Origin: Candidatus Bipolaricaulota bacterium
GTDB taxonomy: Bacteria > Bipolaricaulota > Bipolaricaulia > UBA7950 > UBA9294
Reading direction: 5' to 3'
DNA length: 64,000 nucleotides
Assembly: GCA_028278555.1 (NCBI GenBank)
Contig: JANQEA010000036.1
Span: 1-64,000 of the forward strand
The notes under the pieces were generated by a model that searched no databases, was not told where the DNA came from, and was given only the letters and a program-made list of their open reading frames with translations. The number at the start of each line of letters is the position of its first letter. Position 1 is the first letter of the stretch. This document shows positions 26,809 to 35,442 of this stretch, one piece after another. The position numbers and the translations under genes were made by a program.

Positions 26809-26836
26809 TGGTAGTCCGTCCGCCAGGATCTGTCAA
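26808..26836 (-). promoter_or_regulatory. Promoter of hrcA-grpE-dnaK-dnaJ
   Basis: Consensus -35 TTGACA, 17-bp spacer and -10 TACCAT on the minus strand. The -10 abuts the CIRCE element, so HrcA binding would block RNA polymerase directly. Confidence 0.8.
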
Positions 26837-26899
26837 CAACGAGACGGGCAAGCCGAAGGCATAGGATCGTGATCGGAGTGTGTCAGTCCGGGAACAGCG

Positions 26900-29485
26900 C
26901 TACGTGACGCGTCCGCAGCACTTCTTGTACTTCAACCCCGAACCACAGGGGCAGGGATCGTTTCGCCCCGGCTCCTTCTCGATCCGGACCGCTCGTTGGC
27001 CCCCTTTCGACTTCGATGCTTGCTTGGGAGCCGGTGATGTGGCCGAGGGATGGACGTAGCGGAGATTCTCGTCCGATCGCTTCGGTGCCGGTCCGGAGGA
27101 GACGGTCAGCCGCGGGTTGAGGACGACGCGAACGATCTTCTCCGCCGCGTTGCCGAGCATCTCCTGGAACATGCTGAACGATTCTCGTTTGAACGCGACG
27201 AGCGGATCCCCGCCTCCGTAGGCGGTCCAGCCGATTCCGCCCTTCAGATCGTCGAGGTTGTAGAGATGCGTCCGCCACGCCTCATCGATCGTCGTGAGGA
27301 TGATGTAGCGAGCGAGGAGCGAGAACTGGACCCCGAGCCGCTCCCGCTGGGCGGCGAGGGCCTTCTTCAGATGCTCGCCGGCCAGCGCGATCAACTCTTC
27401 GATGCCAGCCTCTTCGAACAAGGAAGCACTGATTGGCCCATAGGTGGAGAGCTCGTGCGCCAGCCCGCCGAGGTTCCACTCGTCGAGCGGACGTCCGGCG
27501 GCCGCATGTTCGCCGACCAGGTTCTCTGCTAACTCCTCGAACAGGTCGTGCAGGTACTCTTCCAGATCGGCTTCCGCCTCCGTTCCGAGACTCTCCTCGG
27601 ATCCGGGCGGAGGGAGGAGAAAGCGGTCGCGGAGGGCGTAGACCGCCTCTCGCTGCTTCGAGAGAACGAGGTCGTATTCCAGCAGGCGCTTACGGATTTC
27701 GAAGTTGCGTCCCTCGACCCGTTTCTGCGCCCGCCGGATTGCCCCGGTGAGGAGATCGTGCTCGATCGCTTCGCCCTCCTCCATGCCGAGACGGTCCATC
27801 AGCGGGGCAATCCGGTCACCGCCGAAGATCCGGAGGAGGTCATCCTCCATCGACAGATAGAACTGAGACGACCCCGGATCCCCTTGGCGGCCAGAGCGGC
27901 CGAGGAGCTGGTTGTCGATCCGCCGGGATTCGTGACGCTGTCCCCCGATGACGTGAAGGCCTCCGAGGTCGGCGACCCCATCTCCGAGCTTGATGTCGGT
28001 CCCGCGACCGGCCATGTTCGTCGCGACGGTGATTGCGCTGTGCTGCCCGGCGTCGGCGACGATCTCGGCTTCCTGTTCGTGGTACTTGGCGTTGAGAACG
28101 TGGTGAGGGAGTTTCCGCGCCTTGAGGAGCGCGGCGAGGCGCTCCGACTTCTCGATCGAGTTGGTCCCGATCAGCACTGGGCGCCCCTGCTCGTGAAGCG
28201 TCGCGACCTCGTCGGCGATCGCATTGAACGCCGCCTTCTGGGTCCGAAAGATCCGGTCGGGGAGCGCTTCGCGCCGGAGCGTGCGGTTGGTCGGGACGAC
28301 CAGGACCGGGAGGGCGTAGATCTGCTTGAACTCGTCTTCCTCCGTCTTCGCGGTGCCGGTCATGCCGCACAGCCCTCGATAGAGCTGGAAGTAGTGCTGG
28401 AGGGTGATCTGCGCCAGGGTCTGCGTCTCCCGCTGGATCCGCAGCCCCTCTTTTGCTTCGAGTGCCTGATGGAGTCCGTCCGAGTAGCGGCGATCTGGCA
28501 TCAGGCGACCGGTGAAATCATCGACGATCATCACACGACCGTCCTTGACGATGTAGTGCTGCTCCTTGTGGAAGAGATGGAGGGCGCGAAGGGCCGTCTC
28601 GATGTGGTGAAGCGTCTCCGTCTGCTCTGGCGAGAACAGGTTCTCGATCGACAGAGCCTGCTCCGCCTTGTGGATGCCGGCGTCGGTCAACGTCAATCGA
28701 CGGGATTCCTCGTCGATCTCGAAATCGATATCCTCCCGAAATCGGCGGGAGAGGCTGGCGAACTTCCGATACCGATCGAGCGCCTCCGCCGCCGAGCCGG
28801 AGATGATCAACGGCGTCCGGGCCTCGTCGACGAGGATGTTGTCGATCTCGTCGACAATCGCGAAATCGAGTGGCCCTTGGACCTTCCGGTCGTGCGTGAG
28901 GACCATGTTGTCGCGGAGGTAATCGAACCCGAACTGGTTGTTCGTCCCGTACGTGATATCGGCCGCGTAGGCCGTCTTCCGATCGGCCGGATCCATGCCG
29001 TCTTGCAGGAGGCCGACGTTCAGGCCGAGGAACTCGTAGATTGGTCCCATCCATTCGCGATCGCGCCGCGCGAGGTAGTCGTTGACCGTGACGACGTGGA
29101 CCTTCCCGACGAACGCGTTCAGGGTGGCGGGCAGGGTTGCGACAAGCGTCTTCCCCTCGCCGGTCTGCATCTCGGCGATCCGACGATCGTCGAGCGCAAG
29201 GGCGCCGACGATCTGAACGTCGAACGGTCGCATCGCGACCGTCCGCTCGGCGACTTCGCGGACGAGCGCGTAGACTTCGACGCGGGCGTCTTGTCTCGAT
29301 GTGCCGTCGCGGAGCCGGTGTAGCACAGCATCGGCCCGCTCTCGGAGTCCGTCGTCCGACAGAGACTTCACTTCGTCGGCAAGCGCATTGACCGCCTGAA
29401 GCTCCTTCTCGTAGCGCTTCAGCTGCTGCGTATTCGTCTGACCGAGCATGTAGTCGACGGCGTGGCGGATCGTCTCAATGGCCAT
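26900..29485 (-). CDS. secA: Protein translocase subunit SecA
   Basis: SecA is the ATPase motor that drives preproteins through SecYEG. The 861-residue protein has Walker A GEGKT (109-113), the motif II variant DEIDNILVDEARTPLIISG, a preprotein cross-linking region, motif VI GRSGRQGDPG, the helical scaffold and a C-terminal zinc-binding CPCGSGLKYKKCC tail that contacts SecB or the ribosome. Length is standard. The ATG at 29485 has no Shine-Dalgarno sequence; a -10 TATACT lies 16 nt upstream. Confidence 0.97.
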   Translation of the reverse strand: MAIETIRHAVDYMLGQTNTQQLKRYEKELQAVNALADEVKSLSDDGLRERADAVLHRLRDGTSRQDARVEVYALVREVAERTVAMRPFDVQIVGALALDDRRIAEMQTGEGKTLVATLPATLNAFVGKVHVVTVNDYLARRDREWMGPIYEFLGLNVGLLQDGMDPADRKTAYAADITYGTNNQFGFDYLRDNMVLTHDRKVQGPLDFAIVDEIDNILVDEARTPLIISGSAAEALDRYRKFASLSRRFREDIDFEIDEESRRLTLTDAGIHKAEQALSIENLFSPEQTETLHHIETALRALHLFHKEQHYIVKDGRVMIVDDFTGRLMPDRRYSDGLHQALEAKEGLRIQRETQTLAQITLQHYFQLYRGLCGMTGTAKTEEDEFKQIYALPVLVVPTNRTLRREALPDRIFRTQKAAFNAIADEVATLHEQGRPVLIGTNSIEKSERLAALLKARKLPHHVLNAKYHEQEAEIVADAGQHSAITVATNMAGRGTDIKLGDGVADLGGLHVIGGQRHESRRIDNQLLGRSGRQGDPGSSQFYLSMEDDLLRIFGGDRIAPLMDRLGMEEGEAIEHDLLTGAIRRAQKRVEGRNFEIRKRLLEYDLVLSKQREAVYALRDRFLLPPPGSEESLGTEAEADLEEYLHDLFEELAENLVGEHAAAGRPLDEWNLGGLAHELSTYGPISASLFEEAGIEELIALAGEHLKKALAAQRERLGVQFSLLARYIILTTIDEAWRTHLYNLDDLKGGIGWTAYGGGDPLVAFKRESFSMFQEMLGNAAEKIVRVVLNPRLTVSSGPAPKRSDENLRYVHPSATSPAPKQASKSKGGQRAVRIEKEPGRNDPCPCGSGLKYKKCCGRVT

Positions 29486-29854
29486 GGAGGATCACGCGGT
29501 CAGTATAGGGGCGGGCTCTCTTCTCGCAAGGCACGTGGCGAGAAGTCGTATTGACATCTAGCTAGCGGATATCTTCTCTCCTGTTGCTTCGGCTCTGCGA
29601 GCCTCGCAATAGCGCCGGCGCACTCTGCAACTCCAAGACGGCGGGAAGCCGGCAATCCTCGATGCCTCAGCGAGAACGGGGTTCAGGCTGCTGTTTCGGC
29701 GCAACGCGCCTCACAGTAGGAGTCTGCTTCCTCCGGCGAGGAATCGGGAAGCACCTTTGGAAGGTAACTCGGGAATTGGTTCTCTCCTATTGCTCGGCGC
29801 TGCACGACTCGCAATGGCGGCTGCCTGTGATTCAGTGTGAACCCAGTCGACTCT
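29486..29854. other. 369-bp gene-free interval upstream of secA with an imperfect direct repeat
   Basis: No convincing coding frame is present. Beyond the secA promoter it contains two copies of a roughly 45-bp sequence at 29575-29619 and 29781-29823, sharing TCTCTCCT-TTGCT, CGGC, CTGC and CTCGCAAT blocks in the same order. Each copy could fold, as TTGC at one end pairs with GCAA at the other. I cannot assign a role. Confidence 0.4.
29502..29529 (-). promoter_or_regulatory. secA promoter
   Basis: Minus strand: -35 TTGCGA, 16-bp spacer, -10 TATACT. The predicted 5' leader is about 10 nt and lacks a ribosome binding site. Confidence 0.6.
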
Positions 29855-31978
29855 CTAGGGCAGCGAAGACGATGGGAGGCTCGCCAGCTTCTGGCGGAGG
29901 GTCTCCCGGGCCTGCTGGAGCTGCTCGATTTCGACCCGTAGTCGCCCGTACTCCTCGGCTGTGATGCGCTGCTTCTTCGTCTCCAAGGTCTCTTCGGCCG
30001 ACTTCAGTTTGGTCTCGACGACCTCGAGACCCGCCTCGTAGGTCTGCCGAGCGTTGACCGGCATGCCACGAACCTCGTAGACGGAACCGAGTCCAACGTA
30101 TGTCGGTTCGAACAACGGCGCGTCGAGAATCAGCTGTTCGAGCAGGGCGGTCGCTGCTATGGGATCGCCGGTCTGTGCGAGGATGATCGCCTCAAGGTAA
30201 CGGGCCCTCAGGCTGATTTCCTCCTTGGGATGGGTCGCGAGCAGCAGGGCGACGACCTCTTGCGCGCGGTCGAACTGGCGCGCGTTGGCGGCCAGATTCG
30301 CGTAGCTCAGATAGACCGTCTCATCGGTGAAGCGGGTGAAGCACTTCTCCAGGTTCTCCTGTGCGCCCTCGAGATCATCCAAGCGGATCTGCGTTGTCGC
30401 GAGGTGGTAGTAGGTCTGCCGAGGAGCGAAGTCGAGTCGAAGACTCCGCTCGAAGAGGGCGCGAGCCCCGTAGGGGTTGCCGAACTGCGCTTGCTCGATC
30501 CCCTCAGTCATCAGCAGATTGGCCGCGAGGTCGCGCCCCGCGACGATCGATACGATCAACCCGACGACGACGAGCCCTGCGAGGGTGGTCTTCAGCTTCC
30601 ATCCGGTCAGTGTCACGATGAAGCGGTCGGTATCCCCATAGACGCGGGAGAAGATCAGACCGCCGACGAGAACGAGAACGAGGCTCGATGCCGGGAGGTG
30701 AGCAGGGAAACTGACGAGGGCATGGACCAGAAACGCAACGATCCCACAGGCGAAGAAGAGGAGATCGAGCCGGTTCTCCTCATCGTTTCGCCGGAGCTGC
30801 CTCCAGAGTGAGGCGATGAGAACTGCGAGGAACGATGCGAGGGCGAGGACTCCGAGGATCCCGAGCTCGGCGAGAACCTGAACGTACTCGTTGTGGGCCT
30901 GTGCTGCGCGATCGATGTGGAAGTCGTACGCTTCTCCGCGAGGCGTCGCGAGGAACTCCGCCTTGTAAGGGAGGAAGTTCAGTTTGTAGTTGCCGAGTCC
31001 GACGCCAACGATGGGGTGGTCGACGAACATCTCCCAGCCGATCCACCAGTCCCAGGAGCGAACGGCTCCGGCATTCCTCTCCCACATCCGGACGATCCAC
31101 GACTTGCCGTCCTGTGAAAGCCCGACGACCGAGTTGAGCGGGCCGGACGGTGCCTCGATCAGAAAGGTCAACACCAGGGTGCCGATGAGGATCAGCAACC
31201 AAAGGCGGTTCCGTCGGATCGGCGCGATTGGGCGGAAGATTGCCAGTCCGACCAGGAATGCCACGGCGGCAAGAATGAGCGCGATGGCCGCCCCCGCCTG
31301 CTGAACGAGGAGGACCATCCCGAAGTTGAACGCGATGAGCAGGATCGAGACGAGCTTCAGCCAGCCGGAGCGAAGCCGGACGACGAGCACGAAGGCGGGA
31401 ATGAGCAAGTAGGCGAGGAAACCACCGAGGTAGTTCTGGTTCCCCAACGTGGAGATGATGTTGGTCAGTCCCCGTCCGCCAGTCGGGCCGCGCATCACGC
31501 CCAGGTACTGGAGCATCCCGTAGAGCGCCGCGAGGAAGCCGGAGACCAAGATCGCAAACAGGAGGAGATTGACGTCTCGCCGGTCGCGGACCGTGTTGGC
31601 AATCAGCAACATCAGCAGCGCGAAGTAGACGACGAGCATGAGGCTCTGCACGACGACACGTCCGTTGGTCGCCTGGAGCAGCGAGAAGAGGGAGACGACC
31701 ACGAGGGCGAGGATCGGAAGCGTGATCCACGGGAGACGGATCGTCCACGCCTTCTTCTGCCATCCCGAGACTCCCCAGAGGGCGACAAGGATCGACACAC
31801 CGATCAGCGCGACGATCGTCTTCCCGTAGCCGTACTCCGAGATCCCAGGCCAGATGAACAGGGGGAGGGCGAAGACGAGAACGAGTACGCCGTAGAAGAC
31901 GACGCGATCGAGCTCGATCGATCGGACGAACGATGTCGAAGCTTCCGGGGTCTTCGTGTTCGCACGTTTCTTTGCCAT
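29855..31978 (-). CDS. O-antigen-ligase/polymerase-like membrane protein with C-terminal TPRs
   Basis: The 707-residue protein has about twelve membrane helices in residues 20-490 and the Wzy/WaaL signature in its large periplasmic loop (WWIGWEMFVDHPIVGVGLGN; HIDRAAQAHNEYVQVLAELG). A periplasmic tail of about 200 residues carries TPR-like helical repeats (YGARALFERSLRLDF and following) and ends in a coiled coil (KLKSAEETLETKKQRITAEE). Family members ligate or polymerise lipid-linked sugars; the acceptor is unknown. It is the last gene of the run that begins with the patatin gene, 11 bp after the reductase. Confidence 0.87.
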   Translation of the reverse strand: MAKKRANTKTPEASTSFVRSIELDRVVFYGVLVLVFALPLFIWPGISEYGYGKTIVALIGVSILVALWGVSGWQKKAWTIRLPWITLPILALVVVSLFSLLQATNGRVVVQSLMLVVYFALLMLLIANTVRDRRDVNLLLFAILVSGFLAALYGMLQYLGVMRGPTGGRGLTNIISTLGNQNYLGGFLAYLLIPAFVLVVRLRSGWLKLVSILLIAFNFGMVLLVQQAGAAIALILAAVAFLVGLAIFRPIAPIRRNRLWLLILIGTLVLTFLIEAPSGPLNSVVGLSQDGKSWIVRMWERNAGAVRSWDWWIGWEMFVDHPIVGVGLGNYKLNFLPYKAEFLATPRGEAYDFHIDRAAQAHNEYVQVLAELGILGVLALASFLAVLIASLWRQLRRNDEENRLDLLFFACGIVAFLVHALVSFPAHLPASSLVLVLVGGLIFSRVYGDTDRFIVTLTGWKLKTTLAGLVVVGLIVSIVAGRDLAANLLMTEGIEQAQFGNPYGARALFERSLRLDFAPRQTYYHLATTQIRLDDLEGAQENLEKCFTRFTDETVYLSYANLAANARQFDRAQEVVALLLATHPKEEISLRARYLEAIILAQTGDPIAATALLEQLILDAPLFEPTYVGLGSVYEVRGMPVNARQTYEAGLEVVETKLKSAEETLETKKQRITAEEYGRLRVEIEQLQQARETLRQKLASLPSSSLP

Positions 31979-31989
31979 GGTCGGCTCGA

Positions 31990-33210
31990 TTATAGGGAAG
32001 CCGGCGGAACCGACACAACGGAGGATCGATCGGGCAGATCAGCGATCTCTCGGTTCACCATCCGGGGGAGAAGACGGAGGATCTTCCCCCACAACAGGGG
32101 TTGGGTCGCCAGTTCATCGGGGAGCCGATGGAGTCGATCGATGTCGGCGTGCTCGGCGAGGAATGAGAGGAGGGCGGGATCGTCGCATGCTGCGATCGCC
32201 GCACTCAGCTCGCGATCGGAGAGCATTCCGGAGATTCTGCGGATTGCTCGTCCGAACGCGACTTCACGGCCGATTGCCGATCTCCACTCCGACTCATAGG
32301 CCGCCGCCGTGCCGTCTCGCGAAGGTTCAGAAAGGGCGACTTCGGCGGCGATCCGTCCCGCGATCCGGGCGCAGAGACTCCCCGGATAGAGTCCTCCGCC
32401 CGAGAGCGGCTTCACTTGTCCGGCCGCATCTCCGACGAGGAAGGTCGAGCCGACGGCCGAACGCGTCGTCGGGGAGACGGGGACCACGCCCCCGGATCGC
32501 GCGAGAACGCGACAGCTTCCGAACTCGGTCTCGAGGAGCCGATCGAGATACTCCGTCGGCTCGAGCGGGGGAGTGGCGCCCAATCCGACGCGGAGTCGAT
32601 CCGATGCCTCGGGCACGGCCCACGCAAAGAAGCCGGGAGCGAAGCGATCACCGAGGAAAATCTCGACTCGATCTGTCGGAACGGATTGGGCCGTCTCGAT
32701 GACGGCTTGCGCCGCTCGGATGATGTTCTCGGGGTGAGGGAGGCCGAACCACTCTGCGACCCGGCTCGATGGTCCGTCGGCTCCGATGATCGCCGAGGCT
32801 GTTACGTCCTGCTGTCCATCCGCTCCGTCCAGGACGATCGAATCGTCCGACGCTGCGACCGCTTCCGTACCGAGACGCACCTCCACGCCGGCGGCACGGG
32901 CAAGATCGTGGAGTTCTCGTTCCAGCCGGATCCGATCGATCACGACGGCCTTCGAATGGTCGGCGGCGAGATCGAGTCTTTTTCCATCGGGAGCGTGGAC
33001 GGTGATCCTCCGGATCTCGTGAAGCACGGAGTCCTTCGAGACGCCGAGCATGACCAGGGTTCGATGGCTGACCAGTCCCGTACAGCATGACACCCGGTCG
33101 ATCGAATCGCGGCGGTCGACGAGGAGGACCGAGGCCCCCGCTTCGGCGGCGCAACGTGCTGCAACGGTCCCGATCGGTCCCCCCCCGACGACGAGTACCT
33201 CGGCGTGCAC
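31990..33210 (-). CDS. FAD-dependent oxidoreductase, geranylgeranyl-reductase family
   Basis: The 406-residue protein has the FAD-binding GGGPIGTVAARCAAEAG motif at the N-terminus and the second FAD motif in FLVGDAAGQVKPLSGGGLYP. The SCCTGL stretch near residue 40 corresponds to the redox-active cysteine region of this family. Family members reduce isoprenoid chains (geranylgeranyl lipids, menaquinone side chains). The GTG start at 33210 is preceded by GGGAGGAAGG, 10 bp after gpsA. With gpsA upstream, a role in membrane lipid or quinone modification is likely; the substrate is unproven. Confidence 0.85.
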   Translation of the reverse strand: MHAEVLVVGGGPIGTVAARCAAEAGASVLLVDRRDSIDRVSCCTGLVSHRTLVMLGVSKDSVLHEIRRITVHAPDGKRLDLAADHSKAVVIDRIRLERELHDLARAAGVEVRLGTEAVAASDDSIVLDGADGQQDVTASAIIGADGPSSRVAEWFGLPHPENIIRAAQAVIETAQSVPTDRVEIFLGDRFAPGFFAWAVPEASDRLRVGLGATPPLEPTEYLDRLLETEFGSCRVLARSGGVVPVSPTTRSAVGSTFLVGDAAGQVKPLSGGGLYPGSLCARIAGRIAAEVALSEPSRDGTAAAYESEWRSAIGREVAFGRAIRRISGMLSDRELSAAIAACDDPALLSFLAEHADIDRLHRLPDELATQPLLWGKILRLLPRMVNREIADLPDRSSVVSVPPASL

Positions 33211-33220
33211 CCTTCCTCCC

Positions 33221-34213
33221 TCAGATCCCTTCCCGTTTCGGCGTGCGCGTCATGATCTCCTCGACCAGTGAGAGCGGATCGGCCTCGCCACGGAGAAGGC
33301 GATAGACTGCCTCGGTGATCGGCATCTCGATCTCCTGATCCCGGGCGATCTCGTAGACGTTCGTCGTCGCGTGAACCCCCTCAGCGACCATGTCCATCCC
33401 CTCGAGGATCTGTTCGAGCGATTCCCCACGGCCGAGTCGGCTCCCGACATATCGGTTGCGACTGTGCTGGCTCGTACAGGTGGCGACGAGATCCCCGAGT
33501 CCGGAGAGTCCGAAGAACGTCGCTTGGGAGACTCCGAACGTGCGGCCGAAGCGGACCATCTCCGCGAGCCCTCGAGTGATCAGCGCCGCGCGGCTGTTGT
33601 CGCCGAACCCAAGCCCGTCGGAGACCCCGGTTGCCAGGGCGATCACGTTCTTGACCGTGGCACAGAGCTCGACCCCGCGAATATCCTCGGAGAGGTAGAC
33701 GCGGAAGCGCGGGGTCGCAATCTCCCGTTGGAGTCGCTGTCCGAGTTCGAGGTCCCGTCCGGCGAGGACGACGGCGGTCGGCACGTCCCTTCCGACCTCC
33801 TCGGCGTGGCTCGGGCCGGAGAGAGTGAACGCCGCGGTCTTCGGGAACCGATCGAGAATCAGCTCCGACATCGTGCGACGCGTGGTCGGGTCGAGCCCCT
33901 TGGCGAGGTTGATCATCACCGAAGGTGTCGATCCGTACTGCGCCAGCCGATCGAGCATGCCGGCCATGGCAAAGGATGGCGGCGCGAGGAAGAGGGCCTC
34001 CACGTCAAGGGTCTCTCGGAGTGCGTCGGTGGTTGTCAGGTCCTCCGTCGGGAGTGTCACGCCCGGAAGGAACTGTGCGTTCTCGCGTTTCGACGCGATC
34101 TCCTCGGGGAGGCCGGGCTCCCGCGCCCAGAGCAGCGTCTCGTGGCCTGCCTTTGCGAGAAGCCGTGCGACGGCCGTCCCCCAGCCCCCGGCTCCGACGA
34201 CCGCGAGCCTCAT
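33221..34213 (-). CDS. gpsA: NAD(P)-dependent glycerol-3-phosphate dehydrogenase
   Basis: GpsA reduces dihydroxyacetone phosphate to sn-glycerol 3-phosphate for phospholipid synthesis. The 330-residue protein has the dinucleotide-binding GAGGWGTAVARLLAKAGH at the N-terminus, INLAKGLD, the LSGPSHAEEV motif and the catalytic lysine in ELCATVKNVIALATG. GLSGLGDLVATC completes the family signatures. ATG 34213 overlaps the stop of the S41 protease gene (ATGA). Confidence 0.95.
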   Translation of the reverse strand: MRLAVVGAGGWGTAVARLLAKAGHETLLWAREPGLPEEIASKRENAQFLPGVTLPTEDLTTTDALRETLDVEALFLAPPSFAMAGMLDRLAQYGSTPSVMINLAKGLDPTTRRTMSELILDRFPKTAAFTLSGPSHAEEVGRDVPTAVVLAGRDLELGQRLQREIATPRFRVYLSEDIRGVELCATVKNVIALATGVSDGLGFGDNSRAALITRGLAEMVRFGRTFGVSQATFFGLSGLGDLVATCTSQHSRNRYVGSRLGRGESLEQILEGMDMVAEGVHATTNVYEIARDQEIEMPITEAVYRLLRGEADPLSLVEEIMTRTPKREGI

Positions 34214-35388
34214 GGAGCCTGTGCGGTCTCCGCGTCGAGATCGATCGGCATCGTGACGCCGGCATGCGCTTCGATCCACGCGATCGCGACGTCGATCGGA
34301 TCCTGCTCCTCCTCGACGAGGATATCCGGCGTCAGACCGATCTCGTTCACCACGGTCCCGTTGGGAGTGAAGTACTCGCCGGCGGTGATCTTCAACGCCG
34401 AGCCGTCGGGAAACTCGATCAGCGATTGAAAAACGCCCTTGCCGAACGACTGCTCGCCGATGAGGATCCCCATGTTGTTGTCGCGGATCGCGCCGGCGGT
34501 GATCTCCGACGCACTGGCGGTCCCCCGGTTGATCAGGACGGCCAGCGGGAAGTTCGGGATCTTGTTTCCGCGGGCGTAGTACTTCTTCTCGTCGCTCAGT
34601 CGATCCTGGGTAATCAACAGGACCCCGTCGTCGACGAAGCGGCTCGAGACGGAAATCGACTCGTTCAGCAGCCCGCCGGGGTTGTTTCTCAGGTCGAGGA
34701 TTAGCCCGGTGAGACCGTCGAGGTCGAACGACGAGAGGGCGAGGTCGAGTTCCGACGTCGTGTCCTGCTCGAACCGGTAGAGGCGGATGTAGCCGATCCG
34801 TCCGTCGGCCCGAAGCTCGCTCTTGACCGGGACGATGACGATCGTGTCGCGGACGATCGGGATGTCCTCGATCAGGCCGTCGTCATGCCGGACCGTCAGC
34901 GTCACGGTCGTGCCGATCTCGCCGCGGATCCGAAGCGCCGCCTCGGTGAGCGTCATCCCCTCGGTCGATTCGCCGTCGATCCCGAGGATCTGGTCCCCGG
35001 CTCGGACACCCGCCCTTTCGGCCGGCGTGCCGACGAGCGGCGTGATCACGGTGATCACGTTGTCGACGATCGACAGCTCGATCCCGACGCCGCTGAACTC
35101 CCCTTCGAGGCTTTCATCGAAGCGCTGCCGATCCTCCGGATCGAGGAACTCGCTGTAGGGGTCCTCCAGATGCTGGACGACGCCCTTCATCGCGCCATAG
35201 AGCGCCTTCTGATCGTCGATCCGCTCTGGCTGATAGAAGTAGCTGCGAATGTACTGGTAGATTTGATAGACAGGTGCGAACAGCTCGTCGTTCGCCTCCT
35301 GAACGCCACCGACCCCGAGGGCGAGGACGAGGAGGATCGACGGGATCAGCACGGCCAGGCCTTTTCTCCACATTCTCCGGTTAGGCAT
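34210..35388 (-). CDS. S41-family C-terminal processing protease (CtpA/Prc type)
   Basis: This periplasmic or membrane-anchored serine protease has an N-terminal hydrophobic segment (GLAVLIPSILLVLALGVGGV). It continues with the S41 N-terminal helical region (about 35-90), a PDZ domain (about 95-180, VGIELSIVDNVITVI and AGDQILGIDG) and the catalytic domain. The nucleophile serine is in NRGTASASEITAGA and the lysine in GEQSFGKGVFQ. ATG 35388 is preferred over the in-frame GTG 35397 because GGGGTG sits 6 nt before it. It overlaps gpsA by 4 bp. Family members trim periplasmic proteins or cell-wall enzymes. Confidence 0.93.
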   Translation of the reverse strand: MPNRRMWRKGLAVLIPSILLVLALGVGGVQEANDELFAPVYQIYQYIRSYFYQPERIDDQKALYGAMKGVVQHLEDPYSEFLDPEDRQRFDESLEGEFSGVGIELSIVDNVITVITPLVGTPAERAGVRAGDQILGIDGESTEGMTLTEAALRIRGEIGTTVTLTVRHDDGLIEDIPIVRDTIVIVPVKSELRADGRIGYIRLYRFEQDTTSELDLALSSFDLDGLTGLILDLRNNPGGLLNESISVSSRFVDDGVLLITQDRLSDEKKYYARGNKIPNFPLAVLINRGTASASEITAGAIRDNNMGILIGEQSFGKGVFQSLIEFPDGSALKITAGEYFTPNGTVVNEIGLTPDILVEEEQDPIDVAIAWIEAHAGVTMPIDLDAETAQAP

Positions 35389-35442
35389 TCGTTTCACCCC
35401 TACGGCTCGGATTGTACCGGACCGCTTGTGTGATATCCGTGA

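Noticed and set aside
29584..29964. Open frame of 126 codons upstream of secA
   Set aside because: No ribosome site or family similarity, and it runs into the antisense of the ligase gene.
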